In this document: piece by piece, positions 1-8,249 of the stretch
How the letters are laid out: every line of letters starts with the position of its first letter
Position numbering within the stretch: the first letter of the stretch is position 1
Assembly: GCF_023238625.1 (NCBI RefSeq)
Contig: NZ_CP096670.1
Coordinates: forward strand, 94,501-158,500
DNA from: Agarivorans sp. TSD2052
GTDB taxonomy: Bacteria; Pseudomonadota; Gammaproteobacteria; Enterobacterales; Celerinatantimonadaceae
Direction of reading: 5' to 3'
DNA length: 64,000 nt
Program-made: the position numbers and the translations under genes
Notes under the pieces: generated by a model
Told to the model about the DNA's origin: nothing
The model's database searches: none
Seen by the model: the letters and a program-made list of their open reading frames with translations, nothing else

Positions 1-91
1 GTTAAGGCTAGCGGCGCTAGCATACGGCCTACTGGCTTAGCACAAAAACACGTTAACCAGCGCTAGTGACACATAAGCTTACAATAAAACT

Positions 92-121
92 AAAAAAACC
101 AAGCCAAAGCTTGGTTTTTTT
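92..121 (-). terminator. Rho-independent terminator of ohr
   Basis: A 13-bp perfect stem (92-104 with 109-121) closes a 4-nt loop. The stem starts in an A-run and ends in a T-run, so it can stop transcription in both directions. It lies just past the ohr stop codon at 138 and fits the end of the leftward ohr transcript. Confidence 0.85.
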
Positions 122-137
122 GATTTAACGGTAAGGC

Positions 138-560
138 TTATAGCGCTTGGCCGTTTACCGATAACTTCACATCAATGTTGCCACGGGTAGCGTTTGAGTA
201 TGGGCATACTTGGTGTGCTACTTTGACAAGCTCTACTGCTGCTGCTTGCGCTAAATCTAGCTCTACCGCTAGGGCAACTGTTAGGGCAAAACCACCCGTT
301 TCATTTGGGCCAATGCCTACTGTTGCAGTGGTAGGTGCGGCTTTAATCGCTACCTTGCCTTCTTTGGCTACATGTAGAATAGCGTTTGAGAAACACGCAG
401 CATAGCCAGCAGCAAATAGCTGTTCTGGGTTAGTGGCTTCGCCACTTCCACCCATTTCTTTAGGGTAGCTTAGGGCTAAGTCGAGTTTGTTGTCGTCGGT
501 AGTTACTTGGCCGTTACGACCTGCCAATGCGGTAGCTGAAGTAGTGTATAACGTTGTCAT
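138..560 (-). CDS. ohr: Organic hydroperoxide resistance protein Ohr
   Basis: Cytoplasmic thiol peroxidase of the Ohr branch of the OsmC superfamily, which reduces organic and lipid hydroperoxides. The 140 aa are full length for the family. Both reactive cysteines are visible, C56 in the segment EQLFAAGYAACFSNA and C119 in HQVCPYSNATRGN, with the conserved E46. It is divergent from a MarR/OhrR gene across a short region with two palindromic sites, the classical peroxide-induced arrangement. The C-terminal cysteine context points to Ohr rather than OsmC. Confidence 0.95.
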   Translation of the reverse strand: MTTLYTTSATALAGRNGQVTTDDNKLDLALSYPKEMGGSGEATNPEQLFAAGYAACFSNAILHVAKEGKVAIKAAPTTATVGIGPNETGGFALTVALAVELDLAQAAAVELVKVAHQVCPYSNATRGNIDVKLSVNGQAL

Positions 561-580
561 ATTGATATCCTATTATTTAG

Positions 581-650
581 ATTGTGCGCAATTGAATTGT
601 TTGCAACTTTAGTTGAGAGTGAAAGCAATTGCAAGTATATTGTGCACAAT
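581..650. promoter_or_regulatory. Two OhrR-type operators between ohr and ohrR
   Basis: A perfect 12-bp palindrome ATTGTGCACAAT lies at 639-650, and a 10/12 version ATTGTGCGCAAT at 581-592. They sit between the divergent ohr and ohrR starts, one close to each gene. AT-rich palindromes of this kind are typical OhrR targets, so autoregulation and peroxide induction are likely. The palindromes are seen directly; the assignment to OhrR is from context. Confidence 0.75.
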
Positions 651-672
651 TTATTTTTAAGGGAGTGTTACA

Positions 673-1128
673 ATGAGCAAATTTGCTGAGCAATCTGACC
701 AAGGGCTAGCCCTGCGCTTAGATAATCAACTTTGCTTCTCTCTATATAGCGCGTCAAATGCGATGGGGCGGGCTTATAGGCCATTACTCGATAAACTCGA
801 CTTAACTTATCTACAGTACATAGTGATGATGGTGTTGTGGGAGCACGATAGCGTGAGTGTGAAAAGCTTGGGCGAAAGAGTGCACTTAGATTCGGGCACT
901 TTAACGCCGCTACTTAAAAGGCTTGAAGCCAAAAGTTTAGTGCTGCGTGCTCGTAGTGAACATGATGAGCGGGTGCGCGTTATCACTCTCACACCGCAAG
1001 GCACCGCGTTACGCCAAGCAGCAGAGAGTGTGCCAAAGGCAATGTTATGCCAAGCCGATTTACCGCTTGAAGAGTTACAAGCCTTAAAGCTAGCTTGTGA
1101 TCGGCTACTACAGAAGCTGATTAAATAA
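673..1128 (+). CDS. ohrR: MarR-family organic peroxide sensor OhrR
   Basis: A 151-aa winged-helix MarR regulator. The N-terminal reactive cysteine expected for OhrR is at C21 in DNQLCFSLYSASNA; further cysteines at about 110 and 126 would allow two-cysteine redox sensing. The DNA-recognition part (about 55-100) contains the segment SGTLTPLLKRLEAKSLVLRA. The protein is expected to release the two upstream palindromes when oxidised by organic peroxides. The start has a GGGAG Shine-Dalgarno and the gene is divergent from ohr. Confidence 0.93.
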   Translation: MSKFAEQSDQGLALRLDNQLCFSLYSASNAMGRAYRPLLDKLDLTYLQYIVMMVLWEHDSVSVKSLGERVHLDSGTLTPLLKRLEAKSLVLRARSEHDERVRVITLTPQGTALRQAAESVPKAMLCQADLPLEELQALKLACDRLLQKLIK

Positions 1129-1153
1129 GGCCTGCTGGTTAAGTCACTCATGT

Positions 1154-2071
1154 TCATGTTTCAGGCTGTAGTTGAGTCAGTATGCTGGCTAATGGGGTGG
1201 CTTGAAAGCCTTGTGGCAAGGCTCGTTTCATTTTTTCACCGTCGAGTACTACCGGCTGTTGCCACAAATAGCGCATTTTCAGCACTTCTTTGATGGTTGG
1301 TACAAAGGGCGCCATCAACACTAGCCCCCACCAAGCAAATTTGCGGGTGTTAAGTGTTTGTCCATTTGCGGCAAAGGCTTGTTGCCAGTGTTCAGCCGTG
1401 AGCGCTAAACCAGGATCGTGCCATACTTCGAAATTAGCCTGAGGAATAGCCATCAGTTTCGCGGTGTTGTGGCATAGGTCGGGCAGATAGGACCAATAAT
1501 GAACATGCTGATTGTTATGTGGAAAAGCCATGGTGGTTTTGCCATGTTTTCGTTTAATTAGCATATCTAGCCAGCTTAAGTGGGTATTGGGCCCGATAAA
1601 ATCACCCGCCCTAACAATCGTGACGAGGGCGCCGCGTTGAGTGGCCAGCTTTAAGCGTTGCTCCATGGCGACTCTAATGGCCCCTTTATCGCTCACTGGC
1701 TGCATACCTTGCGATTCTGTGATGCGCTGCTCACAGGGACTAAAGTTATAAACATTGCCCGGAAACAATAACCGTAAACCTAAACGCTCTGCCACAGTGA
1801 TGCTCGGTTCAAGTAGCTTCATGGCGTCGCTGTGCCAGCGGTGGTAAGCAGGGTTTAGCCCGTAAACAATCAAGTCTACGCCGCTGGCTGCGGCGGCCAC
1901 TTGTGGTTCATCTAAGGCATCTGCAACCAGTATGTGTTGTTTGCCTAACCACTGTGGGGCCTTAGATGGATCGCGTATCAAGGCTTTGATCTGCCAGCCT
2001 TCGGCCTTTAGCGCTAAGGCCATTTGCAAACCAAAATTACCGGTGATGCCTAAAATTAATGCTGTTTTCAT
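1154..2071 (-). CDS. NmrA-like/atypical SDR nucleotide-sugar epimerase-type protein
   Basis: A 305-aa Rossmann-fold protein beginning MKTALILGITGNFG, an atypical-SDR dinucleotide-binding motif (GxxGxxG class). The ATG at 2071 is chosen because it follows a GGAGG Shine-Dalgarno and puts the Rossmann motif at the N terminus; a longer reading frame to 2116 exists. Related proteins are NAD(P)-binding reductases or redox-sensing regulators. No YxxxK catalytic pair is obvious to me, so the substrate is unknown. It is divergent from a LysR regulator that probably controls it. Confidence 0.75.
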   Translation of the reverse strand: MKTALILGITGNFGLQMALALKAEGWQIKALIRDPSKAPQWLGKQHILVADALDEPQVAAAASGVDLIVYGLNPAYHRWHSDAMKLLEPSITVAERLGLRLLFPGNVYNFSPCEQRITESQGMQPVSDKGAIRVAMEQRLKLATQRGALVTIVRAGDFIGPNTHLSWLDMLIKRKHGKTTMAFPHNNQHVHYWSYLPDLCHNTAKLMAIPQANFEVWHDPGLALTAEHWQQAFAANGQTLNTRKFAWWGLVLMAPFVPTIKEVLKMRYLWQQPVVLDGEKMKRALPQGFQATPLASILTQLQPET

Positions 2072-2154
2072 GTTGCCTCCTATTCGTTGTAGGTCTATTT
2101 TAATATTCATAAACAAATAATGAATGGCAAAATATTACCAATAGGTATGCATAA

Positions 2155-3036
2155 ATGAATGGCGAGAATTGGCAGTGGTGGCAATATTTTTTAAGCATCG
2201 CCCAGTGGGGCAGTTTAAGCCGTGCCGCAGAGCAATTAAGGGTGTCACAACCCACCTTGAGCCGCCAATTACAAGCGATGGAAAAACAGTTAGGCCAGCC
2301 CTTATTTGACCGAAGCACCCAAGGCCTGCGGCTTACTGAATTTGGCCGAGGGATGTTAGAAGAGTGCCAAACCATGCAAGCCAGTGCCGAACGCTTACAG
2401 CGACTAGCTGCAGGGCAGGCGCACACCTTAAGTGGGCGGGTGCGCTTGGCGGTTAACGAGCCTGTGGCCTTGTATTATCTACCTAAAATATTACCCGATT
2501 TTATGCAGGCTTATCCGCAGGTGTCCGTTGAGGTAGAGGTGAGTAATCGCGCCAGCAATTTGGATAAACGTGATGCCGATGTGGCGGTTCGTATGTTTGC
2601 GCCTACTCAACTTGATCTTATTTGCCGCCATTTATTCGATATTCCGCTGGGCTTTTATGCGAGTAAACAGTATTTAGCGCAACATGGCACGCCAAGCGGC
2701 CCATCAGATTTGTTTGCTCATAGGGTATTGGGTTATGACCGCGATCCTCAATTTGAAGACGGCGGTCGGCAACTAGGTATCCCCATCAAAAACGAGCAGT
2801 TCATGCTACGTACCGATTTTATGCCGTTACACCTAGAGCTAGCCAAGCATCACGGGGGCATTGTTGTTAGCCATAAACCTGTCTGTGAACAGGCCGGTTT
2901 AATCGAAGTTTGTGGTGAGCTTAAACTACCCGCTCTACCTATTTATTTAGTGTGTCATCGCGATGTACAACATAATAAAAAAATTCGAGTACTGATGGAC
3001 TTTTTGGCTGAGCGTTTAGCCAGTGTTGAGCAATAA
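2155..3036 (+). CDS. LysR-family transcriptional regulator
   Basis: 293 aa with an N-terminal LysR winged helix (about 5-64, including SLSRAAEQLRVSQPTLSRQL) and a C-terminal periplasmic-binding-like effector domain (about 90-290). The gene is divergent from the NmrA-like gene with about 80 bp between them, the usual layout for a LysR protein controlling its neighbour. The inducer cannot be read from sequence. In-frame ATG codons near 2155 leave the exact start slightly open. Confidence 0.9.
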   Translation: MNGENWQWWQYFLSIAQWGSLSRAAEQLRVSQPTLSRQLQAMEKQLGQPLFDRSTQGLRLTEFGRGMLEECQTMQASAERLQRLAAGQAHTLSGRVRLAVNEPVALYYLPKILPDFMQAYPQVSVEVEVSNRASNLDKRDADVAVRMFAPTQLDLICRHLFDIPLGFYASKQYLAQHGTPSGPSDLFAHRVLGYDRDPQFEDGGRQLGIPIKNEQFMLRTDFMPLHLELAKHHGGIVVSHKPVCEQAGLIEVCGELKLPALPIYLVCHRDVQHNKKIRVLMDFLAERLASVEQ

Positions 3037-3181
3037 GCACCGTTTTCTGGGCAATTGGTGGCGGGCCAAGAGGCCATCAATAACAATTTAACCAAAAACA
3101 TAAGTGATAAACGATAAAAAGTAAGATGACTGTCTACTCAGCTAGTTACAATGATTTGTTGCTTATCAATGGAAGATGACC

Positions 3182-4519
3182 ATGCCACAAGGCGCTGTTA
3201 ATAAACTAAAACTGTTTAGCTTAGCTTGGCCCATTTTGATTGAGCAGCTGACCAGTGGAGTGGTTGTGATGGCCGATATCTATTTTTTAAGCCTACTTGG
3301 TGAAGATGTCGCGGCAACCGCTGGTTTATTGATGCCTTATTTGTGGATTGGCTTTTTTGTCTTGCCGATGTTGTCTACCGGCGGCACTGCTGCTGCCTCG
3401 CAATATTATGGCGCAAAGCAATTTCACAAGGTTGTGCCTGTATTCATGACCAACGTATTGCTATTGGGTGTGGCTGGCACGGCGTTTAGTGTGTTCACTT
3501 GGCTAAATGCAGACAATATTGGCGGTTGGCTAAACTTCCCTAATAGTATGCAAGTATACGCTGCAGACTATCTGGCTATTATGGCATTCACCTTTGGTTT
3601 CTTTGGTTTACGCTGCGCCTATGGCTCGATTTTGGCGGCTAAAGCGATGACCAATTGGAATATGCTGGCGTCGTTAATCACTAATGTGCTGAATATTTTC
3701 TTAAATGCGACCTTCTTCTTTGGTTGGTTTGGTCTCGCCCCTATGGGGTTAAAGGGCATTGCCTTAGGCACCGTATTGTCTTATGCAATTGCCTGTTTGG
3801 TAGTGATGGCGATTGTGCACATTAAAGCGCAAGTGAAATTTGAATTTACGCGCTCAATGGTGCCGCAAATGCGTGCGGTGTTTAAACCTTTAATGAAAAT
3901 CGCTATTCCCTCTGCCGCCGAACCAGCCAATTACACTCTACAGCAGATAGTGGTGGCTGGCATTCTAGCCAGCCTGGGTGTTTTGGCTGTCTCTTCATAT
4001 ACCTTTGTGCTGCGTTTCTTGTTTATTTCAATGGCGGTGAGTTGGTCTTTAGCCGCGGCGGGCCAAATTATCATGGCGCATCACATGGGGGCTCGAAAAC
4101 TACAACAAGTCGACGCGACCTATAATCGCTGTATTAGTTTGTCGATGGTATTCGCCTTTGTGAATATGGCGGTGTTTGCTTACTTGTATCAGCCCTTAAT
4201 CGGCTTTTTTAGTGATGACCCTCAAGTGGCTTTTTATGCAAAGTGGTTACTGATTATTTGTATTGTAATGGAGCCCTTTAGAGCGATTAATATTGTTGCC
4301 GGAATGGCACTAAAAGCGGTAGGTGATGGGCGTTTTGCTGCCACCGTGGGCATTGCCTTTATCTGGGGGGTAGTGCCGATTATCTATTTATGTTCTATCT
4401 CTTGGCAGCTGGGCATTATTGGCGCTTGGGCCTGCTTTGCCGTAGATGAAGTGCTTCGTGGTGTGATTAATCATTGGCGCTGGAAAACCTATCGTTGGCA
4501 TCACAAGGGCATTGTTTAA
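3182..4519 (+). CDS. MATE-family multidrug/toxin efflux transporter
   Basis: An integral inner-membrane protein of about 445 aa with roughly twelve hydrophobic segments and the two-repeat plan of the MATE family (start LFSLAWPILIEQLTSGVVVMADIYFLSLLG). Such proteins export cationic drugs or metabolites using Na+ or H+ gradients. The second of two in-frame ATGs (3176, 3182) has the better distance to GGAAG. It stands alone, with no adjacent regulator. Substrate unknown. Confidence 0.9.
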   Translation: MPQGAVNKLKLFSLAWPILIEQLTSGVVVMADIYFLSLLGEDVAATAGLLMPYLWIGFFVLPMLSTGGTAAASQYYGAKQFHKVVPVFMTNVLLLGVAGTAFSVFTWLNADNIGGWLNFPNSMQVYAADYLAIMAFTFGFFGLRCAYGSILAAKAMTNWNMLASLITNVLNIFLNATFFFGWFGLAPMGLKGIALGTVLSYAIACLVVMAIVHIKAQVKFEFTRSMVPQMRAVFKPLMKIAIPSAAEPANYTLQQIVVAGILASLGVLAVSSYTFVLRFLFISMAVSWSLAAAGQIIMAHHMGARKLQQVDATYNRCISLSMVFAFVNMAVFAYLYQPLIGFFSDDPQVAFYAKWLLIICIVMEPFRAINIVAGMALKAVGDGRFAATVGIAFIWGVVPIIYLCSISWQLGIIGAWACFAVDEVLRGVINHWRWKTYRWHHKGIV

Positions 4520-4632
4520 CAACAAATGCTGATTGGCTAAGTGATACATCACCGTGTTTCGCTATTTTGTTCTTTCCTTTGGCGTAAATTGCGCTAAAAC
4601 TAAATGTCACCTACGTGATCCTTGGTTTATTG

Positions 4633-4684
4633 CTGTTTGCCAGCAGTAAATGGAATTGCCAGTATCTACAGTAATGGCAAACAG
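4633..4684 (+). repeat. 10-bp inverted repeat in the metY leader
   Basis: CTGTTTGCCA at 4633-4642 and TGGCAAACAG at 4675-4684 are perfect inverted copies around a 32-nt loop, ending about 35 nt before the metY start. If transcribed it would form a stable leader hairpin with a possible inner TGG/CCA stem. It has no U-tract, so it is not a simple terminator. A regulatory role is inference. Confidence 0.5.
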
Positions 4685-4718
4685 GGTTGTTTTATTCCTC
4701 TAAGCAGCGAGAACAGTA

Positions 4719-5990
4719 ATGAAATTAGAGTCTTTAGCGCTTCACCATGGTTATGAATCAGAAGCTACCACCAAAGCCGCCGCAGTGCCTATTTACCAAA
4801 CAACTTCATACACTTTTGACGATACTCAGCACGGTGCCGATCTGTTTGATTTAAAAGTGCCGGGTAACATTTATACCCGCATTATGAACCCCACTACTGA
4901 CGTTTTAGAGAAGCGTGTAGCGGCCATGGAAGGCGGCATCGCTGGTCTCGCTCTTGCCTCTGGCATGGCAGCCATTACCTATGCCATTCAATGTATCTGT
5001 GAAGTAGGCACCAACATCGTGAGTACCAGCCAGCTTTATGGCGGCAGCTATAACCTGTTTGCACACAGCTTCCCTAAGCAGGGGATTGACGTACGTATGG
5101 TATCGGCGGATGACTTTGCCGGTTTTGAAGCCGCGATTGATGAAAACACCCGTGCGATCTTCTGTGAATCGATTGGTAACCCTGCCGGTAACGTGGTTGA
5201 CTTAGTCAAACTGGCCGACATTGCGCACAAGCATGGCCTGCCTTTAATGGTAGACAATACCGTAGCCACGCCGTTTTTGTGTCGGCCAATAGAGTTAGGT
5301 GCCGATATTGTTATTCATTCTCTCACCAAATATATCGGCGGCCATGGCACCTCAATTGGTGGCATTATCGTTGATTCAGGCAAATTTGATTGGGTGGCTA
5401 ACAAAGACCGTTTTAAAATCTTAAATGAGCCCGATCCTTCTTACCACGGCGTGGTATATACCGAGGCGCTAGGCCCAGCGGCATATATTGGCCGTTGTCG
5501 AGTGGTGCCTTTACGTAATACTGGCGCGGCTATTTCACCTTATAACGCTTTCCAAATCTTACAGGGTTTAGAAACTTTAGGCCTGCGTATGGAGCGTCAT
5601 TGTGAGAATGCCGAGCATTTGGCTGCCTACTTAAAACAGCACCCTAAGGTGGAGTGGGTAAACTATGCGGCCTTGCCGAGCAGCCCATACCATGAGATTT
5701 GCCAGAAAATCTCGGGTGGTAAAGCTTCGGGTATTTTGAGCTTTGGTATTAAAGGCGGTAAAGAAGCTGGTGGTCGATTCATTGATGCCTTAGAAATGAT
5801 TCTTCGCTTGGTAAACATAGGCGATGCTAAGTCATTGGCTTGTCACCCGGCCTCTACGACTCACCGTCAGTTAAACGACGAAGAGCTAGCCAAAGCAGGG
5901 GTCAGTGCCGACTTGATTCGAATCTCGGTAGGTATTGAAAACATCGGTGACATTATTAACGATGTGAGCCAAGCGCTTGATAAAGCATAA
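4719..5990 (+). CDS. metY: O-acetylhomoserine sulfhydrylase (MetY type)
   Basis: A 423-aa PLP enzyme of the Cys/Met metabolism family, expected to make homocysteine (or a homologue) from O-acetyl- or O-succinylhomoserine and sulfide/thiol in the cytoplasm. The PLP lysine is K204 in SLTKYIGGHG; the substrate-loop signature SYTFDDTQHGADLF and the C-terminal CHPASTTHRQL stretch are typical of the O-acetylhomoserine branch. The length fits that branch rather than the shorter cystathionine gamma-synthases. Single gene with its own terminator and a structured upstream region. Confidence 0.9.
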   Translation: MKLESLALHHGYESEATTKAAAVPIYQTTSYTFDDTQHGADLFDLKVPGNIYTRIMNPTTDVLEKRVAAMEGGIAGLALASGMAAITYAIQCICEVGTNIVSTSQLYGGSYNLFAHSFPKQGIDVRMVSADDFAGFEAAIDENTRAIFCESIGNPAGNVVDLVKLADIAHKHGLPLMVDNTVATPFLCRPIELGADIVIHSLTKYIGGHGTSIGGIIVDSGKFDWVANKDRFKILNEPDPSYHGVVYTEALGPAAYIGRCRVVPLRNTGAAISPYNAFQILQGLETLGLRMERHCENAEHLAAYLKQHPKVEWVNYAALPSSPYHEICQKISGGKASGILSFGIKGGKEAGGRFIDALEMILRLVNIGDAKSLACHPASTTHRQLNDEELAKAGVSADLIRISVGIENIGDIINDVSQALDKA

Positions 5991-6004
5991 TAATCTAGAT
6001 AGTT

Positions 6005-6032
6005 AAAAATCCAGCTGTTTAGCTGGATTTTT
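6005..6032 (+). terminator. Rho-independent terminator after metY
   Basis: A 12-bp stem (6005-6016 with 6021-6032) with a GTTT loop, ending in a T-run, about 15 nt past the metY stop codon. Confidence 0.88.
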
Positions 6033-6193
6033 ATTTAGTTTTTCTAGGGTTTTAGCATTATCGTTTGAAGTCATTATGGGTATTTATTTTGTAGCAAATT
6101 CCGTTATAGTTTGTGCTCAGTAATTATTTTAACTTTGGTAGGCTTACAGGGAGTGGATAGACCCGATAAGAAAGTTATAGCTAGGACGCAATA

Positions 6194-7828
6194 ATGAAAA
6201 AATGGCATATTCAGCTCAAGGCTGCCCTGATATCACTGTTATTAATGCTGATTTTTTTCTTAAACCCTTTTGGTTTAAGAACCGCTGCAGAAAAATACAA
6301 TGAAGACTTAATCATTGGTTTTAATGCGCCTATGTATCCCACCACCGCGCAGCAACAAATTGCTGTAATACTGCTTGATGATGCGTTTATTCGCCATTAT
6401 GCAGAACGATATCCAGTCGATTACAGTTCACTAAATCAGTTGTTACTCCGGATTTCTCAATTTCAGCCTAAAGCCGTTTTTTTCGATATTCTTCAATATT
6501 ATAAAACCTCTGAATATTTAAATTTTTGGACTCGCCGCTTAGCTAAAAGTCAGCAGAAGTTTCCGGTATTTATGGCCAGTATTCCTCAACTGGATTCGTC
6601 GGATTATTTTTCAAACCAATCGACACTTCGTAAAAATATACGGGCTTCTAGTCAGTTTACTGCTGTAGGCTGGGAGGGTTATCAACATTATTATCCTTTA
6701 AAACTTACGATTGGAGGTGAGCAGTATCAATCAGCTGCAATGGATCTTTATCAAGCGTGGTGTTTGAGTGAAGCCCAGCGTTGCCCTTACCAAGAGGCAG
6801 AGTTTAGCAATGGTGATTTATTTGATGATGTAATGATTGTCCAGTGGGGCAGTAACCCTGCCGCAAATCAGCAAGATTATGTCTATTTAGAGGCCGGTCA
6901 GCATTGCCAAGATAGTGCGACCTCTCGGTGGCGCTTATTGCTTGAGGGAATAAGCTCACGCTTCCATTCGGGCTTATCTGGTGGTGAAGTTGAAAAATCT
7001 AGCTCTTACCCTTGCCCGCAAGTACTCACAGTATCCGCAACTAAGTTGTTTCAAGAAGACACTAAGCAAGCTTTAGAGGTATTAAAAGACCGAGTTATTT
7101 TAGTGGGCTATGGCTTAGAAAGCTCTGCCGATTTGGTCGTATCACCGGTTAATGGTGCTCTACCTGGTGTGTTTTTCCATGCGGTAGCTTTAGATAATTT
7201 AATAAATTTTGGTAATAACTATTGGCATGTACCTAATACCATAGAGTTTCTTGGAATCAACATCAGTGATCTTATTGAAGGTTTACTGCAAGCCGTTTTG
7301 TTATATGCCACTTTCTACTATCGGTACACACTTATTGAACAGACTGACAATCAACGGCAACGTGATAAAGCGTGGTTTACCGAGTTACTTATTGTGTTTT
7401 TAGCTGTATTGATTACGTTTGCTTGCGTGGTGGTTGCTTATAAGTATTTGAAGTATGGCCCTGTGAACTGGTATGCATTCATCATTATTCTACTGGCTAT
7501 TTTTCCAACATTCGCCCATCACCTGTTAGCTATCATTTTTCAAAAACTGGGTCAAAAGGTCAGCAAATATTTACATGATACCAAGGCATTGATGAATGGC
7601 CTTGTTCGAAGCTTCTCATATGGAGTGGCTGCCTCAAACCGAGTTAAGCGCCTTTACATACTGTTTAAAACTTACTGGAAGATTGTTGCTCAATGGACTC
7701 TATTGCTATTGTTATCAGTGGTGTTGATTAATTACCTTGGGTTTTATTTATTGGTATTTATTCTTGGTTCGACACTATTAATCGCTATGCATCTATTAGT
7801 ATCTTCTTTTAGAAAAAAAATTAATTAA
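6194..7828 (+). CDS. CHASE2-domain membrane protein without output domain
   Basis: 544 aa. An N-terminal membrane segment (about 8-28) is followed by a large extracytoplasmic region with CHASE2 hallmarks: QQQIAVILLDDAFIRHY near the start, QPKAVFFDILQYY, and LKDRVILVGYGLESSADLVVSP near the end (to about 350). Four or five membrane segments follow between about 355 and 540. CHASE2 normally senses signals for kinases or cyclases, but no kinase, GGDEF or cyclase domain is present. First gene of a tight operon with a secreted four-cysteine protein and an M48 lipoprotein, which suggests envelope sensing. Domain assignment is fairly safe; function unknown. Confidence 0.8.
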   Translation: MKKWHIQLKAALISLLLMLIFFLNPFGLRTAAEKYNEDLIIGFNAPMYPTTAQQQIAVILLDDAFIRHYAERYPVDYSSLNQLLLRISQFQPKAVFFDILQYYKTSEYLNFWTRRLAKSQQKFPVFMASIPQLDSSDYFSNQSTLRKNIRASSQFTAVGWEGYQHYYPLKLTIGGEQYQSAAMDLYQAWCLSEAQRCPYQEAEFSNGDLFDDVMIVQWGSNPAANQQDYVYLEAGQHCQDSATSRWRLLLEGISSRFHSGLSGGEVEKSSSYPCPQVLTVSATKLFQEDTKQALEVLKDRVILVGYGLESSADLVVSPVNGALPGVFFHAVALDNLINFGNNYWHVPNTIEFLGINISDLIEGLLQAVLLYATFYYRYTLIEQTDNQRQRDKAWFTELLIVFLAVLITFACVVVAYKYLKYGPVNWYAFIIILLAIFPTFAHHLLAIIFQKLGQKVSKYLHDTKALMNGLVRSFSYGVAASNRVKRLYILFKTYWKIVAQWTLLLLLSVVLINYLGFYLLVFILGSTLLIAMHLLVSSFRKKIN

Positions 7829-7853
7829 AGATAGTAATTACGGAGAAATAAAC

Positions 7854-8249
7854 ATGAAGAAGTGGACTCTAACATTTTTATTGGCGGTAGATTTATTGCT
7901 TATTACTAAAGTTCTCGCCTCGGATTTTGAAGGTGCTAAGGTCATCGCTTATAAGTTTGACCCAATGGAAATATGCACTAAGGATACAAGCGGGGCCTTC
8001 ACCTGCGAGGATAAGCCTGTCAGCGAACTCCCTGACCTAGGAAAGCAGGCACTATTTGTAAAACACCACCAATTAGATCCCGGTTTGTTTGCGATTAGTA
8101 TTGCGGGACAAGATATTTGGGTGTTTCAAGATAATGTTCAAATAGATAAAAAAGCCCGAGCTTCTGTACAGTGCTCGGAGCAGCAAATATCTCAAGGGGA
8201 TGATACTGCAGTTTATGCCTCCATTGGTTTTGGTGAGGGCTGCAAATGA
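7854..8249 (+). CDS. Secreted four-cysteine protein of unknown function
   Basis: 131 aa, not recognised as a known family. It starts after a GGAG site with a Sec signal peptide (about residues 1-22, likely cleaved after VLA). The mature part is acidic and small, with cysteines at about 41, 51, 107 and 130 that could form two disulfides in the periplasm. It lies 25 bp after the CHASE2 gene and its stop overlaps the start of the M48 gene by 4 bp, so the three are almost surely co-translated. It could be a ligand, inhibitor or substrate of its neighbours; that is inference. Confidence 0.75.
   Translation: MKKWTLTFLLAVDLLLITKVLASDFEGAKVIAYKFDPMEICTKDTSGAFTCEDKPVSELPDLGKQALFVKHHQLDPGLFAISIAGQDIWVFQDNVQIDKKARASVQCSEQQISQGDDTAVYASIGFGEGCK

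Noticed and set aside
1-70. GCTAGC-rich inverted repeat at the window start
   Set aside because: Short 6-bp arms and no flanking context to assign; too little to call.
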